Shown one piece after another: positions 28,218 to 36,538 of a DNA stretch of 64,000 nucleotides. The position numbers and the translations under genes are program-made. The notes under the pieces were generated by a model. The model made no database searches. It had not been told where the DNA came from and saw only the letters and a program-made list of their open reading frames with translations. The stretch covers positions 1 to 64,000 of the forward strand of contig JAMOMK010000086.1 in the NCBI GenBank assembly GCA_027067055.1. The letters run 5' to 3'. Source of the stretch: Lysobacterales bacterium. GTDB lineage: Bacteria > Pseudomonadota > Gammaproteobacteria > Xanthomonadales > Marinicellaceae. The first letter of the stretch is position 1. Each line of letters starts with the position of its first letter.

Positions 28218-28856
28218 TTATTTTAGACCCATATTCTGTGCTTCTTGTTCGGCTAGTTCTAAAGTTAGCTCAATAAGTTTATCATAACTTCCTAGCGCAC
28301 CAGCATCTGGCATAAACTTTCCATTGATGACTAATTTTGGCGTTCGTAAAGCGTTGACCTTAACAGCTATGTTGTTTCCTTTCTTAATCATACTGTCAAC
28401 CATGAATGAATTTGCCGTTTCTAAAAACTTCTTTTCATCAATTTTATAATTTTCAGCAAACCATTGTGCTATATCTTCAATAGAGCGTAGTTTTTTGTGT
28501 TGTTTGTGAATGGCATCAAATAATGCTTGGTGAGACTTGTCCAACACACCCATAACTTGTGCTGTATAATACCCTTGAGCCAAGACCTTCCAGGCACCAC
28601 TAAAACCCAAAGGCACTCTGATAATTTTTGCATAAGAAGGTAGCTTTGCATGTAAAGATTTCATATGGGGCTGAAAATTAGCACAATACCCGCATTTATA
28701 ACCAAAAAACTCATAAATAATAACGTGCTTATCATCATCAGGTACATAAGCAGGCTCAATTAATTTATAGTGCAAACCCTCTTGATAAGTGGAATTACTT
28801 TGAGCAAAGACAAAACTGCAGCTTATTAGTAACAACATAAGTGTGATTTGTTTCAT
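28218..28856 (-). CDS. DsbA-family oxidoreductase with atypical CGYC active site
   Basis: This 212-residue protein has a signal peptide ending SFVFAQ. It has the same DsbA architecture as its two neighbours, with EFFGYKCGYCANFQP (Cys55 and Cys58), TAQVMGVLDKSHQALF and a cis-proline loop RTPKLVING. The dipeptide between the cysteines sets redox potential in this family, so CGYC instead of CPHC suggests a different redox behaviour or substrate. It is the first gene of the dsb/cytochrome c4 group, 92 bases upstream of cytochrome c4. Confidence 0.87.
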   Translation of the reverse strand: MKQITLMLLLISCSFVFAQSNSTYQEGLHYKLIEPAYVPDDDKHVIIYEFFGYKCGYCANFQPHMKSLHAKLPSYAKIIRVPLGFSGAWKVLAQGYYTAQVMGVLDKSHQALFDAIHKQHKKLRSIEDIAQWFAENYKIDEKKFLETANSFMVDSMIKKGNNIAVKVNALRTPKLVINGKFMPDAGALGSYDKLIELTLELAEQEAQNMGLK

Positions 28857-28912
28857 TATTTATACCTTCGTTTTTCTTGTAAGGTAATTTGACCACAGTT
28901 TTGCCAAATAGT

Positions 28913-29998
28913 TTAAAACATTAATAAAGTGACATTGTTGGCAACTACAATGGGTGTATTGTTCGTCACATCATATAAGCTACACACCACAACCTCAGTA
29001 GCTCCTCCTGTTATTGACTTTTCACAACCGCCTGAGATGAATGCACTATTGTTGGGTACGATAGATGTTTGAAAATATAAATCTTGATAGGAAAAAGGCA
29101 ACTCTACCACGCATGTGCCAAAAACAGCCCCGTTCCTGACCGTTATTTCATCAGAGTTAATGTTGTTAAAATAGCTTACTCTGGTTGTTCCAATGTTCCC
29201 ACATGAAAACTCAATTCCAGCTTTAACAAACCCATAGCTATCTGTACGACTATGCTTGGCATCTCTTTGAACGATTAAATCACTATTAACAGTAGCCTCT
29301 GAGGATAGTATTGTTTTACCACCAACGATTAAACCACTACTTGGTGGAGGAAAAGCAGTAACAAGACCGTTGCCAATACGAACCCCAAGATTATCTGCAA
29401 CTTGTAAAGCGGCAAGACCATTAACACTGGCAACAAGAGGGTGAGTTCCTGTGGGCGAGCCTACTGCAAGCGAAAAAGCAGGAGACGCACCTCCATCAAC
29501 CCCAACATGGCTAGAGTAGCCAACGCCATTGGCGTCTGTTTGCCATGGGGAGGATAAATCAGAGCCTGCCACCCAGTTGTTACCATCAAACTTTAGCACC
29601 TGCCCTGTTGTTGCGCCATTGGCAGCTAAAAAATCAGCCTGTATAGCATAAGGTGTAGAGTTAACTCTTTGTCTGGGCAATAAAGCATTGTAACCATTTG
29701 GTGAGCCTGCTTCTTTGACAAAAATTTTCAAATATCGCTCATCACCTGAGAACACTATGTCGCCAAAATCAAGCTCGACATTAAAAATTCCATCATTAAC
29801 AAAAATATTGTCACGATTGCTGATAAACAGCAAGCTGCCTAGGTTTTCATCCGACCACAGCTCAAACCGAAAATCGTAAGAGCCTGTTGTATTGACACTG
29901 TTAAACTGTAGTTGTCCTTGATAAGTAAATCGTGAACCTACAGGTGCTGCATTTATTGTCAGGCTTATTATCATAAGCATAATTAGTATTTTTTTCAT
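28913..29998 (-). CDS. Secreted YQG-domain protein
   Basis: This 361-residue protein has a signal peptide (MKKILIMLMIISLTINA). Its N-terminal half, RFTYQGQL ... LLPRQRVNSTPYAIQADF ... ATTGQVLKFDGNNW, is clearly related to the FISUMP protein at 17428-19158 (FSYQGKL ... LSPRQKIKSVPYA ... ATNGQVLTFDNTTGW). The C-terminal part is different and has no FISUMP domain; it has four cysteines, including CGN and CEKS. It lies 11 bases after the 84-residue secreted protein. It is probably a surface or extracellular protein of unknown function. Confidence 0.75.
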   Translation of the reverse strand: MKKILIMLMIISLTINAAPVGSRFTYQGQLQFNSVNTTGSYDFRFELWSDENLGSLLFISNRDNIFVNDGIFNVELDFGDIVFSGDERYLKIFVKEAGSPNGYNALLPRQRVNSTPYAIQADFLAANGATTGQVLKFDGNNWVAGSDLSSPWQTDANGVGYSSHVGVDGGASPAFSLAVGSPTGTHPLVASVNGLAALQVADNLGVRIGNGLVTAFPPPSSGLIVGGKTILSSEATVNSDLIVQRDAKHSRTDSYGFVKAGIEFSCGNIGTTRVSYFNNINSDEITVRNGAVFGTCVVELPFSYQDLYFQTSIVPNNSAFISGGCEKSITGGATEVVVCSLYDVTNNTPIVVANNVTLLMF

Positions 29999-30009
29999 TT
30001 CATTTTCCT

Positions 30010-30264
30010 CTATTCAAAACTGTTGGTAAAAATTAATTCTGGCAACGGTATATTTGAGTGCCAAAAGCCACTCTTAACTGAAAACCCACCGCCTTGTGAT
30101 TGCTGTGTAATATGTTGTCCAATGGTGCCTTCTAGTTTATATCCTGCATTTATACTGATGCCGCCACCATTAGAAATAACGTGTTTTTTTATAGAAAAGT
30201 CCTGAGCACTAACAAGGCTGACACAACAGATTACAAAGAAAGTAAGCGAAGTTAAACCTTTCAC
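30010..30264 (-). CDS. Small secreted GGFW-type protein with FE tail
   Basis: This 84-residue protein has a signal peptide ending VSAQ and a mature region FSIKKHVISNGGGIS ... YKLEGTIGQ ... FSVKSGFWHS related to the 83-residue protein at 19175-19426. It ends LIFTNSFE. The start is GTG at 30264, overlapping the stop of the upstream gene as GTGA and preceded by a strong AGGAGGT ribosome binding site, so it is translationally coupled. Confidence 0.75.
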   Translation of the reverse strand: MKGLTSLTFFVICCVSLVSAQDFSIKKHVISNGGGISINAGYKLEGTIGQHITQQSQGGGFSVKSGFWHSNIPLPELIFTNSFE

Positions 30265-30986
30265 TTTACACCTCCTTTTTTGCTTATAACTCCAACAAAA
30301 AACATCAAAAAGATTAAAGCAGCTAGTGTGTAAGTATTTAAGCTAGGAACGCTAGTGCTTGTTAAGGTTGATCGAGTAATGGTATCAATTGCAATAGTCC
30401 CACTATTAAAATTAGGAACCCCTGTCTCCATATAATATAAAAATGCAACTCTTCCACCGCCATTAACATCAACAGTAAATTGTGTCCAATCTTGGGGGTA
30501 GGCATTAGCTGCTTGAGTATCATTGATGCTCATTAGCACTTGATAATCTCCAAATGCCGAAACGCCTTGAGAGGTTTTTTCAGGAGGCACAGAAACACAA
30601 TCGCCAGTATTGATCGCTCCAGTTGGGCTATACATAACAAACATGCGAGTGACTTCATTTGCCAAGCCTTGAGCACGTGTGTAAAAGCTTAATTGGTCAA
30701 TAAAACCAATATCTGGCATTATTAACCAATTACAAACCACATCGACTCCAGTGCTTGTGTCATTTATAATATATGCGTTTGCATTGCCAGCTTGAGCTGC
30801 AAACAAAGTACCATCACCTTGTGCCCAAGTTGTTGAGCTTGGCATATTTGAACGGTTGTCAAGCACCCAGCCATTAGCGGCAAGGTTACTGACATTGTTA
30901 AATGACTCGACTAGAACTTGTTCGGCTTTTAAGTTAAGAACAACAGCTAACCCAGCCAGTAAAAATAAGTTTTTTAGGATGTTCAT
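30261..30986 (-). CDS. Secreted choice-of-anchor-J-like protein with IPTL-type C-terminus
   Basis: This protein of about 241 residues starts at the ATG at 30986 (MNILKNLFLLAGLAVVL, signal peptide, GGAG upstream); the longer frame to 31076 is unlikely. The body, with GWVLDNRSNMPSSTTWAQG, NAYIINDT and LSFYTRAQ, fits the choice-of-anchor J carbohydrate-binding-like domain of secreted proteins. The C-terminus VPSLNTYTLAALIFLMFFVG followed by KK resembles the IPTL-CTERM sorting signal (short motif, hydrophobic helix, basic end). It is the first gene of the three-gene minus-strand unit with the small GGFW and YQG proteins and is divergent from the CadC-like regulator. Confidence 0.72.
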   Translation of the reverse strand: MNILKNLFLLAGLAVVLNLKAEQVLVESFNNVSNLAANGWVLDNRSNMPSSTTWAQGDGTLFAAQAGNANAYIINDTSTGVDVVCNWLIMPDIGFIDQLSFYTRAQGLANEVTRMFVMYSPTGAINTGDCVSVPPEKTSQGVSAFGDYQVLMSINDTQAANAYPQDWTQFTVDVNGGGRVAFLYYMETGVPNFNSGTIAIDTITRSTLTSTSVPSLNTYTLAALIFLMFFVGVISKKGGVK

Positions 30987-31099
30987 TTGTTTCTCCATAT
31001 GTAAGTTTTTAATGGACTCCATTGTAGAAATAAGAGTTTGACTTTTCAGGACAAGTACAAGACAATTACAAGACATTATTGAGACAAGTGATTGAATTC

Positions 31100-33925
31100 A
31101 TGGAGAATAGAGTAAAAACAATAAACTCCCAACAAAAAAGTTACGCCTTTCTTGATTATGAAGTTCACCCTAGTTTGCGAGAAATATACAGGGTAAAAAC
31201 TCCTATTAAAATGGGTAAGAAGAGTTTTAATATCTTACTTGTATTGATTGAAAACCAAGGACGTGTTGTTACAAAAGAACAGCTCATAGAAAAAGTTTGG
31301 CCCAATCAAGTTGTTACCGATGCTGCATTGAACAAGCAAATTGCACGATTACGGAATGATTTGGTCGGCAATGAAACTGCGCAACCAATTATTGAAACAG
31401 TTAGAGGTGTTGGTATAAGGTTGATACCATCAGTTAACCAATTAGAAACAGAAAATCCCAATATTCGCAACAACCACAGTAAAAAGTGGGGGTTGGTTGC
31501 TCTTGCAATGATAGTTGCACTATTTTCCTACACCCGATTCAACAAAGAAGGTAGTGCTGATAGCCAAATTGTATTGCCAGCCTTAAGTCTGCAAGACACA
31601 ATGGTCGAAATTCGAAGTGCCATGTCGATAAACAAAAAAGCATTTATCAGTCAAATCAAACGCCGAAATGAACTAGGCAAGATGTTGAATAAACGCTTTG
31701 ATATTGAAAAAGACCTTTCGTGGGAACGTCGCTTTTTAAAGTACCACGACAAAATGAATGAAGGTGAGCTTTTTGTCTTTTCACAGATAAGAGCCTACAC
31801 AGAAGGTCCTTTATTAAGTAGCAACCAGCAAATATTGGATTTAATCAATGCTAAAAAAGAAATAATTGATAAAATTCCCTTAGCGGATAAATTACGTAAC
31901 CATTTGATTCTTTGGCTTAATAAATACCAGAAAATCTTCAAAAATAATGCCAAAATGAGTTTGTTGTATGTGGGTGTAGAAGATGGAGCACCTTATCCTT
32001 CTGAGGTTGATGAACAAGTAATTAAATGGCTTGAGAAGCACAGTAAAGCATTACAAGATGTAGTGCTTCCATCAGTTAAAATTGCAATTATGCCATCAAA
32101 AAAGGTAAGCGATTGGCTTAATGTGGATGGTTTGAAGTATTTTTCTACTTTATTAAGTAAACATACAGGGATTCATACTATTAGTCCAAGCTCTGAGTGG
32201 TTTACAAATGATAATCTTCAGTCATTAGCTATTGAATTATCACAGTCAGATAAAATTGATTATGTGTTAAATGTCAACAATTCAAAAGTAAAAGGAAGTT
32301 ATATAGCGGATGTTTTATTAAGAAACCAAGACAAGGTATTGGCTAAGAAGGTTTTAAAATCAAAAAGTATTTCATTATTGTTTGATAAAATTGACTTTTG
32401 GGTAACTAGGCAACTAAAAATCTCTACAACAATTGCCAAAGGTAAGCTTCAAAATTATAAACCCACAGATTTTGCATTAGAAAGTTACCTTAAGGGGCTG
32501 GAAATAGGTAGGCATGAAAGTTTTAAAAAATCAATTCCCTTTTTAAAGGCGGCAATAAATGACGATCCTGGTTTTTTTTATGTTCAGATATTATTAGCCG
32601 AGGTGGAAGCAGAATTAGGAAGTAAAAAGAAGGCTCTAGCTATTCTGGATACGTTAGCTAAACAGAAAAACTTTGACACGAGTTTATTAAATGATTTATA
32701 TAACATTAAAGCTCTAACTTTAGTTTATTTGAACCAAATAGATGAAGCAAAGATAGTATTAAACCAATCCATAGAATTGTCACAAAAGAAAAATGATATG
32801 ATTGCAATAATAAAATCACTAACTACAAAAGCCATGATTGATTTTAATACTGGCAAAGTAAGTATGGATACAGCTAATATATTAAAAAGACAGTTAGAAC
32901 TTGTTAAAAATTATAACCCTACTAGCCATGCTATTGGCATCTCTTGCCTTAATTTAGCTTCAATTTATCAAGCCCTTGGAAAATCTAATGAAGCAATCAC
33001 TTATATAGATATGGCAATCGCTAATTATGATAAGTCTAATAATAACAGAGGAATTATAGGTGCAAGTACTGTTCTTGCAAGCATTTATAATGATTTAGCC
33101 AAGCCGAGCAAAGGCTTATTAGTATTAGAGAATTCAAAGAGTCACTATGATAAATTAAGTTCTTTGCAAACAAAAAGAGACTTTTTATACTCAATGGCTA
33201 ATACCCAGATGGATGTAGGTTTTTTTAAAAAAGCACTTGTCAATATAAGAAAATTAAAAGAAATGAATGTCAACTATCAAGATTCAAATGCTAATTTTTT
33301 AGCATTTGCTTTACAGATTGAAAAAAGCTTAATTCAAAACAAACCTGTCATTGCAAGAGAGTCTGTCAAAGAGCTATTAATTATTAAAAAAAATGACTTG
33401 AAAAGATTTACGCCAAGCCAGGCTAAAATGATAATGCTATACGACATGAACATTAGTGCTGTACTAGATGAGCCTCAAGAAAGTCGGAAAAAGATTGAAG
33501 GCTATATACAATCCGACCAAGCTTTTAAAGAATTATACTCTGTTAAATTAGATTTATTTGATGCCATTATTTGTTATAAAGAAGGTTTTAAGTCTAAAGC
33601 ATCAAAAATATTGCATGAAGTAGTAACTAAGCTCATTAATGCAAATAAAGTGAAAGATGCTTTGCTTGTTGGATATAAACTTTTAGATATTCTATGGGAA
33701 AATGATATGGATGATTATGCAAAGACCATGAACCACTTCGATGAATTAAGTACCTTTAAATACCCAATACACAAATACAAAGCCCAATATATGGCATTTA
33801 ATAAAGACTATATTAATGCCTATGCTTTAATGTCAGAGTTAAAACCGAAATCCAATGAGTTTTGGACCACGCAGGATCAGATTAAACTGGAAGAATATCA
33901 ACAACTAGCGCAACAACAAAAATAA
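31100..33925 (+). CDS. CadC-like transmembrane transcriptional regulator with TPR region
   Basis: This protein of about 941 residues has an N-terminal OmpR/PhoB-type winged helix (about 20-115): FNILLVLIENQGRVVTKEQL, a KVWPNQVVTDAALNKQIARL recognition region and VRGVGIRLI at its end. One membrane segment (about 128-147, WGLVALAMIVALFSYTRF) follows, then a long extracytoplasmic helical region with TPR-like units (LKGLEIGRHESF, YNIKALTLVYLNQIDEA, SCLNLASIYQALGKSNEAI). This is the CadC/ToxR plan of direct membrane-to-DNA signalling. It is divergent from the secreted three-gene unit, its probable target. The start could be this ATG or the TTG at 31079. Its last 21 bases overlap the convergent cyclotransferase gene. 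Confidence 0.82.
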   Translation: MENRVKTINSQQKSYAFLDYEVHPSLREIYRVKTPIKMGKKSFNILLVLIENQGRVVTKEQLIEKVWPNQVVTDAALNKQIARLRNDLVGNETAQPIIETVRGVGIRLIPSVNQLETENPNIRNNHSKKWGLVALAMIVALFSYTRFNKEGSADSQIVLPALSLQDTMVEIRSAMSINKKAFISQIKRRNELGKMLNKRFDIEKDLSWERRFLKYHDKMNEGELFVFSQIRAYTEGPLLSSNQQILDLINAKKEIIDKIPLADKLRNHLILWLNKYQKIFKNNAKMSLLYVGVEDGAPYPSEVDEQVIKWLEKHSKALQDVVLPSVKIAIMPSKKVSDWLNVDGLKYFSTLLSKHTGIHTISPSSEWFTNDNLQSLAIELSQSDKIDYVLNVNNSKVKGSYIADVLLRNQDKVLAKKVLKSKSISLLFDKIDFWVTRQLKISTTIAKGKLQNYKPTDFALESYLKGLEIGRHESFKKSIPFLKAAINDDPGFFYVQILLAEVEAELGSKKKALAILDTLAKQKNFDTSLLNDLYNIKALTLVYLNQIDEAKIVLNQSIELSQKKNDMIAIIKSLTTKAMIDFNTGKVSMDTANILKRQLELVKNYNPTSHAIGISCLNLASIYQALGKSNEAITYIDMAIANYDKSNNNRGIIGASTVLASIYNDLAKPSKGLLVLENSKSHYDKLSSLQTKRDFLYSMANTQMDVGFFKKALVNIRKLKEMNVNYQDSNANFLAFALQIEKSLIQNKPVIARESVKELLIIKKNDLKRFTPSQAKMIMLYDMNISAVLDEPQESRKKIEGYIQSDQAFKELYSVKLDLFDAIICYKEGFKSKASKILHEVVTKLINANKVKDALLVGYKLLDILWENDMDDYAKTMNHFDELSTFKYPIHKYKAQYMAFNKDYINAYALMSELKPKSNEFWTTQDQIKLEEYQQLAQQQK

Positions 33926-34642
33926 ACTCGGCCATTTTTTTCCTGTTACCCAAATGTGCTTGGTTTCTTTATCAAAGGCAATGCCGTTAAGTACGCCAGG
34001 TTTACGCATATAGTTTTTGAGTAAATTTGGCAGGTGATGATTTTTAACAACCGCACCGGTTTTGGGGTCAATCACCACAATATAGTCGCTTTGCCAAACA
34101 TTTGCCCAAATAAACCCATCAATATATTCCAGCTCATTGAGGTACATCAAAGGTTTGCCATTTATATGAACCTTGATGGTTTTTTGGGTTTTAAACTTAT
34201 CTGAGTCTTTAAATTGAATCAAGTCAGTGCCATTTGACATAATAATGTATTGTCCATCAGAGGTTAAACCCCAACCTTCGCCTTGGTAGTCAAAAGTGCG
34301 AATGGTTTCCAACGTATCTTTATCGATTTCAAAAGCAGTTTTCTCACGCCAAGTAATCATATACAGTTTGCCGTTATGTTCGGTTAAACCTTCGGCAAAA
34401 TATTTTTTATCAAACATTCTTTGCTTAATGACTTTACTAGTATTTAAATCCCACTTGGTTAATAACGATTCGCCATACATGCCACTACTTTCCCAGACTA
34501 TATTATCCTCAATAATGAGTCCTTGAGTAAAAACTGTGTCAAAATGTTTTTTAACTTTTTCAGTCTCAAGTAATTGCCCGTGAGCAACGATTGAATTCAA
34601 AAACAAAAGAAATGTAAGGTAAATTGTGTGATGCATTAACAA
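33905..34642 (-). CDS. Glutaminyl-peptide cyclotransferase
   Basis: This 245-residue protein has a signal peptide ending VAHGQ and a five-bladed propeller of the plant/bacterial glutaminyl cyclase type. Family motifs are FTQGLIIEDNIVWESSGMYGESLL, FAEGLTEHNGKLYMITWRE, GEGWGLTSDGQYIIMSNGT, LNELEYIDGFIWANVWQSD and KPGVLNGIAFDKET. It converts N-terminal glutamine of exported proteins or peptides to pyroglutamate in the periplasm. It converges on the CadC-like gene with a 21-base overlap and is divergent from engB. Confidence 0.9.
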   Translation of the reverse strand: MLMHHTIYLTFLLFLNSIVAHGQLLETEKVKKHFDTVFTQGLIIEDNIVWESSGMYGESLLTKWDLNTSKVIKQRMFDKKYFAEGLTEHNGKLYMITWREKTAFEIDKDTLETIRTFDYQGEGWGLTSDGQYIIMSNGTDLIQFKDSDKFKTQKTIKVHINGKPLMYLNELEYIDGFIWANVWQSDYIVVIDPKTGAVVKNHHLPNLLKNYMRKPGVLNGIAFDKETKHIWVTGKKWPSLFLLLR

Positions 34643-34687
34643 AATATTGGCTAAGTTGGATTATTGGACAGCTAATTCTAGCAAAAA

Positions 34688-34717
34688 TTGAATGTTTTTT
34701 CATTCTAAGGGTAAAAT
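34688..34717 (+). promoter_or_regulatory. Sigma-70-like promoter of engB
   Basis: TTGAAT (34688-34693), an 18-base spacer and TAAAAT (34712-34717) lie so close to the engB ATG at 34724 that the transcript would start at or very near the A of the start codon. No ribosome binding site is present in the gap. Confidence 0.5.
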
Positions 34718-34723
34718 AGCGTC

Positions 34724-35350
34724 ATGAAAAATATATTTACTAACACGAAATTTTTGACATCTGCTTACAAGGTCTCGCAATTACCTGCCGATACTGGTTT
34801 AGAAATTGCCATTGCAGGGCGCTCTAATGCTGGCAAGTCAACTACGCTTAATACTTTGGTTGGCAATAAAAAACTGGCAAAAGTGAGTAAAACCCCAGGG
34901 CGAACACAATTATTGAACTGTTTTGAACTGAGTGAAAATCGACGTTTGGTTGATTTACCTGGCTATGGTTATGCAAAAGTACCAAAAAAAGTTAAAGCGC
35001 ACTGGCAACACGAGATAAATATTTATTTACAACAGCGAAAAAGCCTTATTGGTGTGGTTATTGTTATGGATATACGCCACCCTTTAAAAGAGTTTGACCA
35101 GCAGTTTTTGCATTGGGCAGATCAATCGGGTTTATATTCTCATGTGCTATTGAATAAATCAGATAAATTTAAGGCTGGTAAAGCCAAGTCGGTCATGCTT
35201 GAGGTTAAGAAAAAAATGCAAAATATTTCACGCACTTCGACCATTCAGATGTTTTCAGGGCTAAAAAAAGAAGGTGTGGCCGAGCTTTCAAGTACCTTGA
35301 TGTCGTGGTATAACGATCCAGGTGTATTAACTTTAGATGAAGAAGAATGA
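34724..35350 (+). CDS. engB: Ribosome biogenesis GTP-binding protein EngB (YihA/YsxC)
   Basis: This 208-residue TrmE-Era-type GTPase assists large-subunit assembly in the cytoplasm. The P loop is GRSNAGKST (32-40), G2 lies in SKTPGRTQLLN, G3 is DLPGYGYAKV and G4 is LNKSDK. Length and order are normal. The promoter appears to leave almost no leader. Confidence 0.95.
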   Translation: MKNIFTNTKFLTSAYKVSQLPADTGLEIAIAGRSNAGKSTTLNTLVGNKKLAKVSKTPGRTQLLNCFELSENRRLVDLPGYGYAKVPKKVKAHWQHEINIYLQQRKSLIGVVIVMDIRHPLKEFDQQFLHWADQSGLYSHVLLNKSDKFKAGKAKSVMLEVKKKMQNISRTSTIQMFSGLKKEGVAELSSTLMSWYNDPGVLTLDEEE

Positions 35351-35367
35351 AAGATAAAACAATCACA

Positions 35368-35422
35368 TCATTCCTGTATAAACCGCAAGCTTTCAAGGAG
35401 GTTCTTGCCTACGCAGGAATGA
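35368..35422. repeat. Short palindromic repeat, CATTCCTG...CAGGAATG type
   Basis: Ends TCATTCCTG and CAGGAATGA are perfect reverse complements with inner arms GCAAG and CTTGC. It resembles the TCATTCC(C/T)GC...GCAGGAATGA palindromes dispersed in many proteobacterial genomes. It lies between engB and the next gene and is likely transcribed. Confidence 0.5.
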
Positions 35423-35435
35423 CGAGGTTGAGCCT

Positions 35436-36512
35436 ATGACAACACGATGTTTACAAGGAATGCTTACCATTGAGGCATTCTTAGACGCTAAAAGTCAGCC
35501 AAAGCTATTGTTAACACAAGATGAACTTAAAGATTTGAACCATCAAATTAGTAAAGAGTTATTGGCAATCCTACCGAGACTAGATGATACTTCCTATGCT
35601 GTTGTTGGAGGTTTATACCAAAGCAGTGAATTGTTGCAGCCGGGTTTTCCAATTCACACACAATTAAGGCAATACGCCAATGCGGCACTTAAAGGTGAAA
35701 ATAACCGCCGCAACCAACTCATTATCGGTGCCAATAGTGAAGGAGAAATCCCCCAAGGCTTAAGGCAGAATAAAGATGTTCAACTAACCCCGTTATTGTT
35801 ATTGCCATTTGTTATTTTAACGGATCATGATGAAACAAAAGAAATATTTGAAAAGCAGTTAATGCACAAGGGAATGGGTTCGGTTGATTTATTAAAAAAA
35901 GTGCAAGAAGTCATCGACGTTAAAGTGCGCCACGTCAACTTCATGACCATACTTGATTTGGCAGCCATGATGCATAATCACTTGCAAATGGCGGGTTTTG
36001 AGCCATTATGGCAAGTACTAGAACAAGCCATGTTTGATGCCAACCCAGAAAAAAGAGTTGTGACACCTCAGTTAAATGAATTTTACTTATCTAAAAAAAT
36101 AGTCTTTAGTCCCTTTTTCTCTTATGTTTTTTGGAGTGCGCATGGCCCAGGCAAAGACTTAAAAGAGGCACAAGAAAAGTACTTACATTACACTCAGGTG
36201 CAACGGCAATACACCGCAACACTAGCCGAACATGGATTAGATGTACGACAATTTGCACCAACCACGCAAACGTACCCAGCAAATGAAGAGCACATTTGTT
36301 TTGCCACTTTGGATGAAAACCGAATCAGTGGTGATTATTATCACGAGATAGTCAAGCCATTAAATGCAGAACAAAAACAAACGGTGGATAAAAATGAACA
36401 CCAACACTTAGGCGTATTATTTTATCAAGTGACAGATGAGTCAGGTGGAATGGAGTTTTATTATCCTTTGACAGCTAAAGGGTTGCAGGAAATTGAAGAT
36501 ATTTTATTATAA
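35436..36512 (+). CDS. Conserved-looking protein of unknown function
   Basis: I do not recognise this 358-residue protein. It has no signal peptide or membrane segment and should be cytoplasmic. It is rich in charged and aromatic residues with an acidic C-terminus. Notable segments are LDDTSYAVVGGLYQSSELLQPGFP, NRRNQLIIGANSEG, VRHVNFMTILDLAAMMHNHL and the C-terminal HLGVLFYQVTDESGGMEFYYPL. A ribosome binding site (GAGG) lies near the ATG. It follows engB after a palindromic repeat and precedes a decayed serine-hydrolase gene. The uninterrupted frame and ordinary codon use argue for a real gene. Confidence 0.6.
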   Translation: MTTRCLQGMLTIEAFLDAKSQPKLLLTQDELKDLNHQISKELLAILPRLDDTSYAVVGGLYQSSELLQPGFPIHTQLRQYANAALKGENNRRNQLIIGANSEGEIPQGLRQNKDVQLTPLLLLPFVILTDHDETKEIFEKQLMHKGMGSVDLLKKVQEVIDVKVRHVNFMTILDLAAMMHNHLQMAGFEPLWQVLEQAMFDANPEKRVVTPQLNEFYLSKKIVFSPFFSYVFWSAHGPGKDLKEAQEKYLHYTQVQRQYTATLAEHGLDVRQFAPTTQTYPANEEHICFATLDENRISGDYYHEIVKPLNAEQKQTVDKNEHQHLGVLFYQVTDESGGMEFYYPLTAKGLQEIEDILL

Positions 36513-36538
36513 CCCAAATCCCGGTACAGGTATAACAT

